39,103 nt of DNA. Source: Candidatus Aminicenantes bacterium JdFR-78 (GTDB taxonomy: Bacteria > Acidobacteriota > Aminicenantia > JdFR-78). Below are positions 1 to 7,957 of the stretch, piece by piece. The notes under the pieces are model-generated. The model was not told the DNA's origin and did not search any database. It saw only the letters and a program-made list of their open reading frames with translations. Location: assembly GCA_002010665.1 (NCBI GenBank), contig MTON01000004.1:1-39103 (forward strand), in the 5' to 3' direction. A program made the translations under genes and the position numbers. Each line of letters begins with the position of its first letter. Position 1 is the first letter of the stretch.

Positions 1-2
1 TA

Positions 3-38
3 TATTATGGGGCAGAAAATGAGCAGGTTGAATTTTAG
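3..38 (+). CDS. Possible C-terminal end of an upstream protein (partial)
   Basis: A short reading frame enters from the left edge and ends at TAG (36-38). Its last residues read YYGAENEQVEF. A terminal Phe after alternating residues is typical of outer-membrane beta-barrel proteins, so this may be the end of one. Eleven residues are too few to be sure. A second frame is open from base 1 to about 87, but its translation is less protein-like. Confidence 0.25.
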   Translation, partial: YYGAENEQVEF

Positions 39-115
39 GATATCCAGAATGAAAATTTTGCAATTTTTTATATTTTATTTATTATGAGTTAGTTATTAAA
101 AATACCTCTTATTAC

Positions 116-137
116 TATGTAAACAAACATTTACATA
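116..137. repeat. Inverted repeat TATGTAAA-N6-TTTACATA
   Basis: Two perfect 8-base arms flank a 6-base spacer. No T-tract follows, so it does not look like a terminator. It lies about 110 bp upstream of the promoter of the TPR lipoprotein gene and is more likely a protein-binding site. Confidence 0.5.
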
Positions 138-139
138 TT

Positions 140-154
140 TGACAAATTTTGTCA
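140..154. repeat. Palindrome TGACAAA-T-TTTGTCA
   Basis: A perfect 15-bp palindrome with 7-base arms begins two bases after the preceding inverted repeat. It overlaps a TTGACA hexamer (139-144), but I see no good -10 at the right distance, so an operator is more likely than a second promoter. Confidence 0.5.
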
Positions 155-242
155 CCAGCCTATTTCAATTTTTCAATTTCTTTAGATTTCTATTTCTATG
201 AAAAGATTTTTTAAAAATTTTTTGGACATAAAACCTTTTTTC

Positions 243-271
243 TTGACTTTAATTGAATAATTTTTTAAATT
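243..271 (+). promoter_or_regulatory. Sigma-70-type promoter of the TPR lipoprotein/rhomboid operon
   Basis: TTGACT (243-248), a 17-bp spacer and TAAATT (266-271). The -10 ends 31 bases before the start codon, leaving a leader that contains the AAAGGAGG ribosome binding site. Confidence 0.6.
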
Positions 272-302
272 TAGATTTTAGGAACTAAAGGAGGTTTTTA
301 TA

Positions 303-1373
303 ATGAGCAAAAAAGGATTGAAGATTGCCGTAATTCTTTTTCTTAGTTTTCTATTTTTAACATTTGTAAGTTGTGAAAAATTAAAAATTTCTACTTTAAA
401 AGCCAATTACCATTTTAATAAGGCAAATAAATTTTTTCAGGACGAAATGTATCGAAAGGCTATCCCAGAATATGAATTAGCGCTAAAATATAATCCCAAT
501 CTGGTTCCAGCCTATCACTACCTGGGCGAATGTTACAAGGCACTTTACAGACCTGGGTTAAAAACTGAGGAAAATAAAGAAAGAGCAAAGAAGGCACTGG
601 AATATTTAAAGAAAGCCTTAGAGCTCAACCCTGATAATAGGGATATCATTTTATCCTTAGGAGATATGTATAATAAATTAAGGGATTTTGAGAATGCAGA
701 AAAATTCTATCTCAAAATCCTTGAGATGGAGCCAGATAAAGTGGAAAATTACTATGTTGTTGCAGAATTTTATAAAAGCTATGCTGGACAGGAAGATAAG
801 CAGAAAAAAGAGGGAGAGAAACCAGTGAGAGTGGTTGGAGGGAAAGTGATTGAAGAACCTGAGGAGAAAAAGGAAAAAACATTTGAGGAAATGACTCCAA
901 TTGAAAAAGCTGAAGAAATGTATAAAAGAGTTATTAAGATGAATCCAAATAATATTGATGCTTATGCTCGTTTAGCAACATTTTATGAGGATCCTCCTCT
1001 TCATGATTTTGATAAAGCGAAGGAGTATTGGAAAAAAATAATTGAAATAGACCCCAATAATGCAGTTGCTTATTCTCATTTAGGAGTTAATCGCTGGGCA
1101 AAGAGTTATAGAATAGCAAACTTGCCTCTGAAGGAGAAATTAAAGGCAGCATATGAAGGAGTAGAAGCACTCAAAAAAGCTATAGAATTAAATCCAGATC
1201 TTGCAGAACCTTATGCTTGGCTTAAAGTTCTTTATACACATTTAAGTAAATTAGAACCAAAAAAAGAGGTTGAATATAAATCCTTAGCAGATGAATATGG
1301 TAAAAAATGGGAAAGAATCAGAAAGAAGGTTGAAGAGAGAAAGAGATTAGAAGCAGAATTAAAAATTAAGTAA
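303..1373 (+). CDS. TPR-repeat lipoprotein
   Basis: This 356-residue protein begins with a hydrophobic signal segment ending in a lipobox (FVSC, Cys24), so it is probably lipid-anchored in the envelope. The rest is mostly tetratricopeptide repeats: residues about 34-68, 95-150 and 200-305 show the alternating A/Y/P pattern, such as KKALELNPDNRDI and KKIIEIDPNNAVAY. A charged Glu/Lys-rich linker (about 165-195) separates the first repeats from the last. TPR lipoproteins usually hold envelope complexes together; no partner can be named here. The start is secure: AAAGGAGG lies eight bases upstream. The rhomboid gene follows after 30 bases and is probably co-transcribed. No catalytic domain is visible. 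Confidence 0.85.
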   Translation: MSKKGLKIAVILFLSFLFLTFVSCEKLKISTLKANYHFNKANKFFQDEMYRKAIPEYELALKYNPNLVPAYHYLGECYKALYRPGLKTEENKERAKKALEYLKKALELNPDNRDIILSLGDMYNKLRDFENAEKFYLKILEMEPDKVENYYVVAEFYKSYAGQEDKQKKEGEKPVRVVGGKVIEEPEEKKEKTFEEMTPIEKAEEMYKRVIKMNPNNIDAYARLATFYEDPPLHDFDKAKEYWKKIIEIDPNNAVAYSHLGVNRWAKSYRIANLPLKEKLKAAYEGVEALKKAIELNPDLAEPYAWLKVLYTHLSKLEPKKEVEYKSLADEYGKKWERIRKKVEERKRLEAELKIK

Positions 1374-1403
1374 AAAAGACACATTATAAATTTCCTTTAA
1401 TTC

Positions 1404-2078
1404 ATGTTTATTCCTTTAAGGGACGAAAATCCTACAGCTAAATTTCCTTTTATTACTGTGTCATTGATAGGAGCAAACATATTAATATTCTTCTATCAGT
1501 TTTTATCAGTCCAGGGTCTTAAATATTACATAATCAAAATGGGTGCAGTTCCTTGGGCAATTACCCATTTAAAATCCTCGATTTTTATATCTGATATTTT
1601 TCCACCATTAACAATTTTAACTTCAATGTTTATTCATGCGGGATTTTTTCATCTCTTTGGGAATATGCTGTACTTATGGATATTTGGAAATAATATTGAA
1701 GATTTCCTCGGCCATTTAAGATTTTTCATTTTTTATATTCTTTCAGGGATTGGGGCTGCTTTAACTCATATTATTTTTAATCCAAATTCAACAAAACCAA
1801 TGGTTGGAGCAAGTGGAGCAATTGCTGGAGTGCTTGGTGCTTATTTGATTCTATATCCCTATGCGAGAGTTCACACTCTGGTTTTCCTTTTCTTTTTCAT
1901 TAGAGTTATTCCCATCCCTGCTGGAATTATTCTGAGTCTATGGTTTATAATTCAGGTAATGAATATTGGCTTAGGAGGTGGAATTGCCTGGTTTGCTCAT
2001 ATTGGAGGTTTTCTTGCTGGCATTGGGTTGATAAAAGTTTTCTCAAAAAGAAGAAAAACCATACTAATTCATCAGTAG
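1404..2078 (+). CDS. Rhomboid-family intramembrane serine protease
   Basis: A 224-residue polytopic membrane protein with about six or seven membrane segments. The rhomboid signatures are present: HLFGN (residues 83-87), the nucleophile motif GASGAIAG with Ser137, and the partner His199 in AHIGG. The Ser-His dyad is therefore intact and the protein should cleave other proteins within or next to their membrane segments. Length is normal for a bacterial rhomboid. The ATG has no obvious ribosome binding site. The gene follows the TPR lipoprotein by 30 bases and probably shares its mRNA. Its last 15 bases overlap the end of the nuclease gene on the other strand. Substrates cannot be inferred. Confidence 0.9.
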   Translation: MFIPLRDENPTAKFPFITVSLIGANILIFFYQFLSVQGLKYYIIKMGAVPWAITHLKSSIFISDIFPPLTILTSMFIHAGFFHLFGNMLYLWIFGNNIEDFLGHLRFFIFYILSGIGAALTHIIFNPNSTKPMVGASGAIAGVLGAYLILYPYARVHTLVFLFFFIRVIPIPAGIILSLWFIIQVMNIGLGGGIAWFAHIGGFLAGIGLIKVFSKRRKTILIHQ

Positions 2079-2861
2079 CTCTATTTGTAGTGGTGAGAAA
2101 ATCATCATTTGAGTTTTGTTTTTATATTTTTCTATAAGACCTTTAGCAATTAAAATTTTTTTATTTAATTTTCTGATATTTTTGAACCTCTGACTCTCAT
2201 TAATAGGAATTAAAACTGAAAAAGTATGAGCATAATCATAGGAAGAGTCAAGAAAAATATATTTCTTTGCAAAGTATATATTTACGCACTTAAACTTTAC
2301 CCCTAAATATTCATTTATGTATGAAGGAGTTTCCTTAAATGAAACAATCTTTTCATTCCCAATGCCCCATAATCCTTTTCTATTAATTCGAGCCCACCTC
2401 TCTGCATTTTTAAATTTAAACTGAAATTCTTTTTTGAAAGGGAATTTCAAAAAAGCAAAAGCAAAACCTTTCCTGATAATGAATTCATTAAAAAGCTTTT
2501 TATCAACCCAGACATATGCCAGAAGTCTTCCATACTGATCCCTTAATTCCCAGTCATAAGTTAAATTAACCCTTTTCTTATAAAGATTGACAAAAGTAAA
2601 TCTCTTTGCAATTTGAGCAAAAATTCTTACTTCCTCTCTTTCATCATCCAATTCAGGACAATTTACCCCAATAAATCTGATTTTCTCCCTTTCCCCATTT
2701 AAGAATTTAACTTGAATAGTATCTCCATCATAAACTTTTGTTACTATACCAGTATCACCAGGTTTAATTGATTTAAATATATACGGGCTTCTTTTAATTA
2801 AAAAAGAGATTAAAACTACGAAAATTATAAATGATAATAGAATTAATTTAAATTTTTTCAT
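2064..2861 (-). CDS. Membrane-anchored or secreted thermonuclease-family nuclease
   Basis: About 265 residues. An N-terminal hydrophobic segment (about 5-22) is a signal peptide or anchor. Residues about 35-168 form a staphylococcal-nuclease-like OB-fold, with VYDGDTIQV, IRFIGVNCPE, DQYGRLLAYVW and a final KGLWG. The active-site Arg/Asp/Glu pattern seems preserved, so phosphodiester cleavage outside the cytoplasm is likely. The C-terminal roughly 95 residues (GVKFKCVNIYFAKK onward) may be a second small OB-like domain, which I do not recognise. The ATG at 2861 is favoured over a TTG one codon earlier. AAGGAAG precedes it, but that sequence overlaps the predicted -10, so the mRNA may be leaderless. 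The 3' end overlaps the rhomboid gene. Confidence 0.8.
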   Translation of the reverse strand: MKKFKLILLSFIIFVVLISFLIKRSPYIFKSIKPGDTGIVTKVYDGDTIQVKFLNGEREKIRFIGVNCPELDDEREEVRIFAQIAKRFTFVNLYKKRVNLTYDWELRDQYGRLLAYVWVDKKLFNEFIIRKGFAFAFLKFPFKKEFQFKFKNAERWARINRKGLWGIGNEKIVSFKETPSYINEYLGVKFKCVNIYFAKKYIFLDSSYDYAHTFSVLIPINESQRFKNIRKLNKKILIAKGLIEKYKNKTQMMIFSPLQIELLMN

Positions 2862-2869
2862 CAACTTCC

Positions 2870-2898
2870 TTGATATTTGATTTAAATTCTATTGTCAA
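2870..2898 (-). promoter_or_regulatory. Promoter of the nuclease gene
   Basis: On the minus strand, TTGACA (2893-2898), a 17-bp spacer and TATCAA (2870-2875). The -10 ends only eight bases before the ATG at 2861. Its -35 and that of the divergent tmk promoter form a perfect inverted repeat, TTGTCAA-TAGC-TTGACAA (2892-2909). Confidence 0.55.
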
Positions 2899-2902
2899 TA
2901 GC

Positions 2903-2931
2903 TTGACAACTTCAAATTTACAATGTATAAA
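2903..2931 (+). promoter_or_regulatory. Near-consensus promoter of tmk
   Basis: TTGACA (2903-2908), a 17-bp spacer and TATAAA (2926-2931), one mismatch from consensus. The ATG is at 2942, ten bases beyond the -10, so transcription should start within a few bases of the start codon. Confidence 0.7.
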
Positions 2932-2941
2932 TTTGCCATCC

Positions 2942-3565
2942 ATGAGTAAGAAATTAGAAAAAGGAATACTAATAGTATTTGAAGGTATTGATGGATGCGG
3001 GAAGAGTACTCAGGCGAAATTGCTTTTTGAGAAATTGAGATCCTTAAAATTCGATTGTATTTTATTAAAAGAACCTTCTTCAGGCAAATGGGGCAAGAAA
3101 ATAAAAAAATTATCACTATTTGAAAATTCAATCTCTCCAGAGGAGGAATTAGAATTGTTTGTAAAGGACAGGGAGGAAAATACACGAGAAAATATAAAAC
3201 CTGCTCTCCAAGAGAAAAGAATAGTAATTCTGGATAGATATTATTTTTCCACAATAGCCTATCAGGGAGCTAAAGGGATAAACCTCAAATATATTGAGAA
3301 TTTAAATAAAAGTATTGCAATAGAACCGGATATTGTTTTTATCTTAGATGTAGAACCTAGTGTTGGACTTTCGAGAATTGAAAATAGGAAGAAAAAGGAA
3401 AAGCTTTTTGAAAGAGAAGATTATCTCAATAAAGTCCGACGGATTTACAATTCATTAAAAGGAAAAAACATAATCAAAATGGATGGGTCTCAAAAAATAG
3501 ACAAAATAAGAGAAAAAATAGAAGAGATTGTTTTAAAGTATATTGAGAAATATATTGATAATTAA
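2942..3565 (+). CDS. tmk: Thymidylate kinase
   Basis: Phosphorylates dTMP to dTDP, an essential step in dTTP synthesis. The 207-residue protein starts MSKKLEKGIL and shows the P-loop FEGIDGCGKST near the N-terminus, the dTMP-binding DRYYFSTIAYQGAKG segment, and the LID region (LSRIENRKKKE). The frame is open further upstream (to 2870), but that would put the start before the promoter, so ATG 2942 is chosen. No Shine-Dalgarno site is visible, which fits the predicted leaderless mRNA. It diverges from the nuclease gene. Its stop overlaps the stop of the penicillin-binding-protein gene by four bases. Confidence 0.93.
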   Translation: MSKKLEKGILIVFEGIDGCGKSTQAKLLFEKLRSLKFDCILLKEPSSGKWGKKIKKLSLFENSISPEEELELFVKDREENTRENIKPALQEKRIVILDRYYFSTIAYQGAKGINLKYIENLNKSIAIEPDIVFILDVEPSVGLSRIENRKKKEKLFEREDYLNKVRRIYNSLKGKNIIKMDGSQKIDKIREKIEEIVLKYIEKYIDN

Positions 3566-5931
3566 TGTATTTCCTTTTCCTTATTTAATTCATAATAGTC
3601 GTAAACCATAAGATGATCTTCAATTGTACAATATCTTTTTGGTTCAGTTCCTTTTACAAAAGCTTCATCAATTGTATAAAGACAGTGAGGAGAAGCTAAA
3701 AGACCTGTTTTTCTATCAATTTTTACAAAAACTATGTTTGGAGGAACTTCAAATTCTTCTTCTTTATTGTAATTATTATTATCATCCTGAAAAATCTGTT
3801 CAAAAAAGTATTTCCATATTGGGAGGGCAGCTCGTGCTCCTGTTTCGTTTTTTCCAAGAGTTTTTTTAACATCAAAACCAACCCAAACGCCTGCACATAA
3901 TGATGGTGAAAAGCCTATAAACCAGGCGTCAGTATATTCATCTGTTGTTCCGGTTTTGCCTGCCAGGACCTTATCCAGATCTCGTGCAAGAACTGCGGTT
4001 CCTCTTTGAATAACTCCTTGCATTAAATATGTCATAATAAAAGCTGTTTGAGGAGAAATTACTTCATAAGATTCAATTTTCTGTTCTTCCAATATATTCC
4101 CTTCTTTATCCTCAATTCTTTTTATGAAAAAGGGTTTAACTCTCACTCCTTTGTTTGGGAAAACACAATAAGCTGAGGTCATCTCAAGAAGCGAAGTTTC
4201 AAAACTTCCAAGGGCAAATGATAAATAGGGATAAAGAGGAGAAGTAATACCAAATTTTTTTGCGTATTGTACTCCAACCTGAGGAGTTATACTCTCAAGT
4301 AATTTTGCAGTTACTATGTTTCTGGACTCCTCTAATCCCTTTCGTAGAGTTACAGCTCCTTTATATTTCTGGTCATAATTCTCAGGAGACCAGGGTTCAC
4401 CAGTCCACTGATCGAAAAAAGTTGTAGGTTCATCCCATATGATTGATGCAGGAGTATAACCATGATCCAAGGCTGCGGTATAAATTATTGGTTTTATTGC
4501 AGAACCGGTTTGCCTGAGCGCCTGAGTAGCACGATTAAATTCACTCCTTTTAAAGGAATATCCTCCAACCATAGCCTTAATTTCACCTGTTTGTGGCTCA
4601 ATAGCAATAATTGCGCCTTCAACGAGTGGTTCCTGATCGAGATTTATTTTTAGTATTTTTTTCTCTTCATCAATTTTCATTATTTTCACAAGTATTATAT
4701 CTCCTGCTTTTATTAATCTTCTCAAATTAGTAATTCCCGTCCATCTAGCTCCAGAAGGAGTAAGATATGCGATATAATCTTTTACTCTTATTTTTGAAAG
4801 TCTACTACTCACATCTAGAACTATACCATGAACTAAATTGCCCTCTTTGATCTCTTCAGTTTTCCATTCATTTAACCAATATTGATTTAAATCTATCTCA
4901 TTATTTTCTTTTAATAGATTCTTTTTATCTTTTCTCCATCCCTGTCTTTTATCAAGTTCATGAAGTCCTTTTTTTAAAGCCTTTTCAGCATATTCCTGAA
5001 GTTTGATATTAAGAGTTGTATATACTTTTAGGCCGTTTTTATATAAAGCTCGTGTTCCATATTTTTTAACTATATATTTCCTAACCTCCTCTAAAAAGTA
5101 AGCAGCAAATTCTTTATTTATTGGTTTTGGCGGGATAACATTTAAAGGCTTTTTCATAGCCTCTTTTGCTATCTCTTCGGAGATGAATTTCTCCTCTACC
5201 ATTCTTTTTAAAACCCAATTTCTTCTTCTGAGAGCCCTCTCTGGATGCTTATATGGAGAATATAAACCAGGAGAACGAGGTAATCCTGCTATTAGAGCAC
5301 TTTCTTCAAGATTTAAGTCTTTTGCGCTTTTTCCAAAATAATATCTTGAAGCAGCTTCAACTCCATAAATTCCTGGCCCTATGGGAATTTGATTGCAATA
5401 AAGAGTAAAAATTTTCTTTTTTGAATATTTTCTTTCAATTTTTAAAGCGAGAAGAATCTCTCTTATTTTCCTTTTAATTGTTTTTTCTCTGGTTAAAAAA
5501 AGTAACCGTGCCAATTGTTGAGTTATGGTGCTTCCTCCCTGAAGGGGTTTACCTGCAAGTAAATCCACTTTTATTGAACGAATAATTGCTTTTATATCAA
5601 TTCCAAAGTGACGATAAAATTTTGGATCTTCTGCTGCTAAAATTGCTTTTTTTAGAATATCAGGAATTTCTTCATAACTAATTTCTATTCTTTTCTCAAG
5701 AGCAAATTCGCCAATTACTTCTCCATTGTCAGAATAAACAGTTGTGATTATATTGGGTTTGAACTCTTCAAGAGCTGAAACCGGAGGAAGGCCCTGCTCA
5801 TAGGCCAGAAAAGCTCCAAGAAAAATGCCCGTTATAATGGAACACAGAACCAAGGTCCCATAAATCAGATATTTCCACCACTTTTCTTTTTTGATTTTTA
5901 TCACAAATTTTTTTCTTCTGTTTTCCTCCAT
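3562..5931 (-). CDS. Class A (bifunctional) penicillin-binding protein, PBP1A type
   Basis: Polymerises and cross-links peptidoglycan in the periplasm. Numbering here is from the ATG at 5931 (789 residues). There is a short basic cytoplasmic tail, one membrane anchor (about 20-45), a GT51 glycosyltransferase domain (about 60-235) with catalytic Glu101 in LAAEDPKFYRHFG and the QGGSTITQQLAR motif, an OB-like insert (about 360-430), and a transpeptidase domain (from about 435) with Ser477/Lys480 (GSAIKP), SRN at 536 and KTGTT at 659. All catalytic motifs are intact. An in-frame ATG at 5958 would add nine residues; neither start has a ribosome binding site. TATAAA with an extended TG (5939-5944) ends seven bases before ATG 5931, which hints at a leaderless mRNA. 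Confidence 0.92.
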   Translation of the reverse strand: MEENRRKKFVIKIKKEKWWKYLIYGTLVLCSIITGIFLGAFLAYEQGLPPVSALEEFKPNIITTVYSDNGEVIGEFALEKRIEISYEEIPDILKKAILAAEDPKFYRHFGIDIKAIIRSIKVDLLAGKPLQGGSTITQQLARLLFLTREKTIKRKIREILLALKIERKYSKKKIFTLYCNQIPIGPGIYGVEAASRYYFGKSAKDLNLEESALIAGLPRSPGLYSPYKHPERALRRRNWVLKRMVEEKFISEEIAKEAMKKPLNVIPPKPINKEFAAYFLEEVRKYIVKKYGTRALYKNGLKVYTTLNIKLQEYAEKALKKGLHELDKRQGWRKDKKNLLKENNEIDLNQYWLNEWKTEEIKEGNLVHGIVLDVSSRLSKIRVKDYIAYLTPSGARWTGITNLRRLIKAGDIILVKIMKIDEEKKILKINLDQEPLVEGAIIAIEPQTGEIKAMVGGYSFKRSEFNRATQALRQTGSAIKPIIYTAALDHGYTPASIIWDEPTTFFDQWTGEPWSPENYDQKYKGAVTLRKGLEESRNIVTAKLLESITPQVGVQYAKKFGITSPLYPYLSFALGSFETSLLEMTSAYCVFPNKGVRVKPFFIKRIEDKEGNILEEQKIESYEVISPQTAFIMTYLMQGVIQRGTAVLARDLDKVLAGKTGTTDEYTDAWFIGFSPSLCAGVWVGFDVKKTLGKNETGARAALPIWKYFFEQIFQDDNNNYNKEEEFEVPPNIVFVKIDRKTGLLASPHCLYTIDEAFVKGTEPKRYCTIEDHLMVYDYYELNKEKEIH

Positions 5932-6023
5932 AATTAAATTTATAGCAAAAATATTCATAAATTACTAATTTTTTCTTTCTAGATAGATGTTTTTAAGAAA
6001 AGAGTTTTATTTAAAGGAGAATT

Positions 6024-7832
6024 TTATTTTTTCTTTTTTATTATTCTGCTTCCTGACCTCGAGGAGGAGCTTCGCGATGTGCTTCTTGAAATAGTTCGCG
6101 AAGAACTATATGACCTTGATCTCGAGATTGAGCTTTTATTCCTGTAACTTGAATAACTCCTTTTACTCGAGGAAATTGTTTTACTTCTTGTAAAATAATT
6201 GTAGAGATTATTTAGAAAAGAGCGAGATTTAGAAGAAGAATAATTCTTATCTCTTTTTATTATTTTTGAAGGCGATTTATATCTATATATTTGATATCTA
6301 TTGTAATCCTTTCTGTAATCATCTCTTTTGATAACTTTAGATCGAGGCAATGAATATCTTTCTGTTTTTGTTGAAGTTTTATCTCTGATGTTGTCTTTTC
6401 TTCTAATTATTTTCCTTTCTCTGGATTTTTCTTCCGTGGGATATCGAGAATGTCGATTTATTATTTTTGACTTTGATAGAGAATAATTTTTATAGGTAGG
6501 ATTGACTCTTTCAATCTTTTTAGTTTCAATTCTTCTCGTTCCTTCAAATTCTCTAAGAGAAATATTCTTTTTCAGAAGAACTCGCTTGCCATTAATCTGT
6601 ATCTTCTGAATTCGGTTTTCTACTGGTCTGATGGCTGGTTGCATTTTTGAAACAGAAATTTTGGACAATTTAATGGTTCTCGAAACTTCATTATATGAAA
6701 GTGCAACTTTTGAAATATTTCTTGCTCTCAGTTGGTTTTTATGAATAAATACAAGAGCCCTTGAGTTTATAGGAACCGTATTGTAGTATTCTCTGACATA
6801 ACAGTAATTATTTATAATTACCACAGGATATCCATAATAACTGAGAGGGCACCATCCAATATAGTCAATTCCTCGATACCAGTAAACCCATGCAGGTCCC
6901 CATACTGTTGTGGGAATCCAGTACCATCCTATTGTTGCACTCCAATGCCAGCGCCCATAATGAAATACAAGCCAACCCCAAGGTTCGTATGGAACCCATG
7001 TCCACCCACACAGAGGTAGCCATACCCATCTGCCATAAAAATAGGGTCTCCAGTCAATACCAACAGCAATCGGGACCCATACATATCCATAAGGTCTGTA
7101 ATAAATCCATCTGCCATAATTTTCAAGTTCCCAAGCATACTCAGCAAGTTCCTCGGGGAGGTATCTATTTGTAAATCTTCGATTTATTTCAGATTCCCTG
7201 TATTGATTCCAGCGATCAAAATCATCTCTTGCATAAAAAGTGAAATAACGAGGACCAGATACAAATTCTCCATTTAGTAATTTTATTTCTTGCTCGCTTC
7301 TCACAAGAAGAGAATCTGTTTGACTGACTGCTTCAACTAATCCATCAATAACATAGAGCTCGGTTTCCTTTGCCTCATGAACATTTATTCTATAGAGTCC
7401 TTCCTCTAAGATATAAAAAGTAGCATCTGGAGTTTTGATTTCAAAATTTCTCTCCCTTTCAAGATATTTCACACTTAAATAAATACTCCCAGACCATATA
7501 TTAAAAGCAAGAAAATCATAACCTCTTGATGGTAAATTTAAAAAATCAACCTTTGTATATTTATCAAGACGAAGATAATTTCCTTTTCCCAAGTAAACTT
7601 CGGCCTGTCCATCAGTTGTTCCAAGTCTGTCTCCTTCAGAAATTGGCATATTTACTATTCCCTCTTCATAACCTAAATCCGCTGCTCTTTGAATATAAAC
7701 GTCACCCTTAACATAACTTAACCTGGCAAAGGTATAATGACCATACTTAGCACTCAGGGGGCTGATTGATATAAATAAAATTGTAAATAGGAAAAATCCT
7801 GTTATTGCCATAATTAATTTTATTTTCCTCAT
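6024..7832 (-). CDS. FecR/DUF6600-like secreted protein with an Arg/Ser-rich tail
   Basis: A 602-residue protein. After a signal peptide ending near PLSAKYG (about residue 29) comes a FecR-like beta domain (about 30-165), then a Trp/Tyr-rich block (about 234-330) of repeated G-R/Y-W-x-W units such as YGRWVWLPLCGWTWVPYEPWGW, as in DUF6600 proteins. From about 400 the chain is very basic. It carries repeats of S-(K/R)-(I/V)-I-(K/N)-(R/K) (SKIINR, SKVIKR, SKIIKR, SRIIKK) and ends in dense Ser/Arg dipeptides and KKKK. Function is unknown; a surface or wall-binding role is a guess. ATG 7832 is preceded by AAGGAGG at five bases; an upstream TTG at 7850 would place that site inside the gene. A sigma-54-type promoter lies upstream. 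Confidence 0.75.
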   Translation of the reverse strand: MRKIKLIMAITGFFLFTILFISISPLSAKYGHYTFARLSYVKGDVYIQRAADLGYEEGIVNMPISEGDRLGTTDGQAEVYLGKGNYLRLDKYTKVDFLNLPSRGYDFLAFNIWSGSIYLSVKYLERERNFEIKTPDATFYILEEGLYRINVHEAKETELYVIDGLVEAVSQTDSLLVRSEQEIKLLNGEFVSGPRYFTFYARDDFDRWNQYRESEINRRFTNRYLPEELAEYAWELENYGRWIYYRPYGYVWVPIAVGIDWRPYFYGRWVWLPLCGWTWVPYEPWGWLVFHYGRWHWSATIGWYWIPTTVWGPAWVYWYRGIDYIGWCPLSYYGYPVVIINNYCYVREYYNTVPINSRALVFIHKNQLRARNISKVALSYNEVSRTIKLSKISVSKMQPAIRPVENRIQKIQINGKRVLLKKNISLREFEGTRRIETKKIERVNPTYKNYSLSKSKIINRHSRYPTEEKSRERKIIRRKDNIRDKTSTKTERYSLPRSKVIKRDDYRKDYNRYQIYRYKSPSKIIKRDKNYSSSKSRSFLNNLYNYFTRSKTISSSKRSYSSYRNKSSISRSRSYSSSRTISRSTSRSSSSRSGSRIIKKKK

Positions 7833-7860
7833 TTTAGCCTCCTTTTCCAATTACTAAACA

Positions 7861-7877
7861 TGCAAAATCTATGCCAG
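7861..7877 (-). promoter_or_regulatory. Sigma-54-type (-24/-12) promoter
   Basis: Minus strand reads C-TGGCA-TAG-ATT-TTGCA, matching the YTGGCACGrNNNTTGCW pattern with the exact GG-N10-GC spacing. The predicted start lies near 7850, giving a leader of about 18 bases that contains AAGGAGG right before the ATG at 7832. No rpoN or activator gene is in the window. Confidence 0.5.
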
Positions 7878-7916
7878 TTTTACTCTGTTTATGTATTTCT
7901 CTTCTGAGAAAGGAAA

Positions 7917-7953
7917 TGTCCTATTTTTAGAACACATTTAATATTGGAGGACA
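7917..7953. repeat. Spaced inverted repeat TGTCCT-N25-AGGACA upstream of the sigma-54-type site
   Basis: Two 6-base arms (7917-7922 and 7948-7953) lie roughly 70-105 bp upstream of the predicted start, centres 31 bp apart (about three helical turns). That is a usual place for an enhancer-binding activator, but six-base arms can occur by chance. Confidence 0.25.
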
Positions 7954-7957
7954 CTTT

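Larger units (their letters stand above)
39..302. other. Intergenic regulatory region before the TPR lipoprotein gene
   Basis: This AT-rich gap holds two adjacent inverted repeats (116-137 and 140-154), a promoter (243-271) and a strong ribosome binding site, AAAGGAGG at 287-294, eight bases before the ATG at 303. I see no tRNA, small gene or terminator hairpin in it. Confidence 0.6.

Noticed and set aside
2870..2941. 24-codon N-terminal extension of tmk
   Set aside because: It would begin upstream of the near-consensus promoter at 2903-2931, and the conserved kinase sequence starts right after the ATG at 2942.
6890..7174. Open frames on the plus strand opposite the Trp/Tyr-rich block (and a third frame on the minus strand)
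   Set aside because: They mirror the biased Trp/Tyr codons of the real gene, lack ribosome binding sites and look like no known family.
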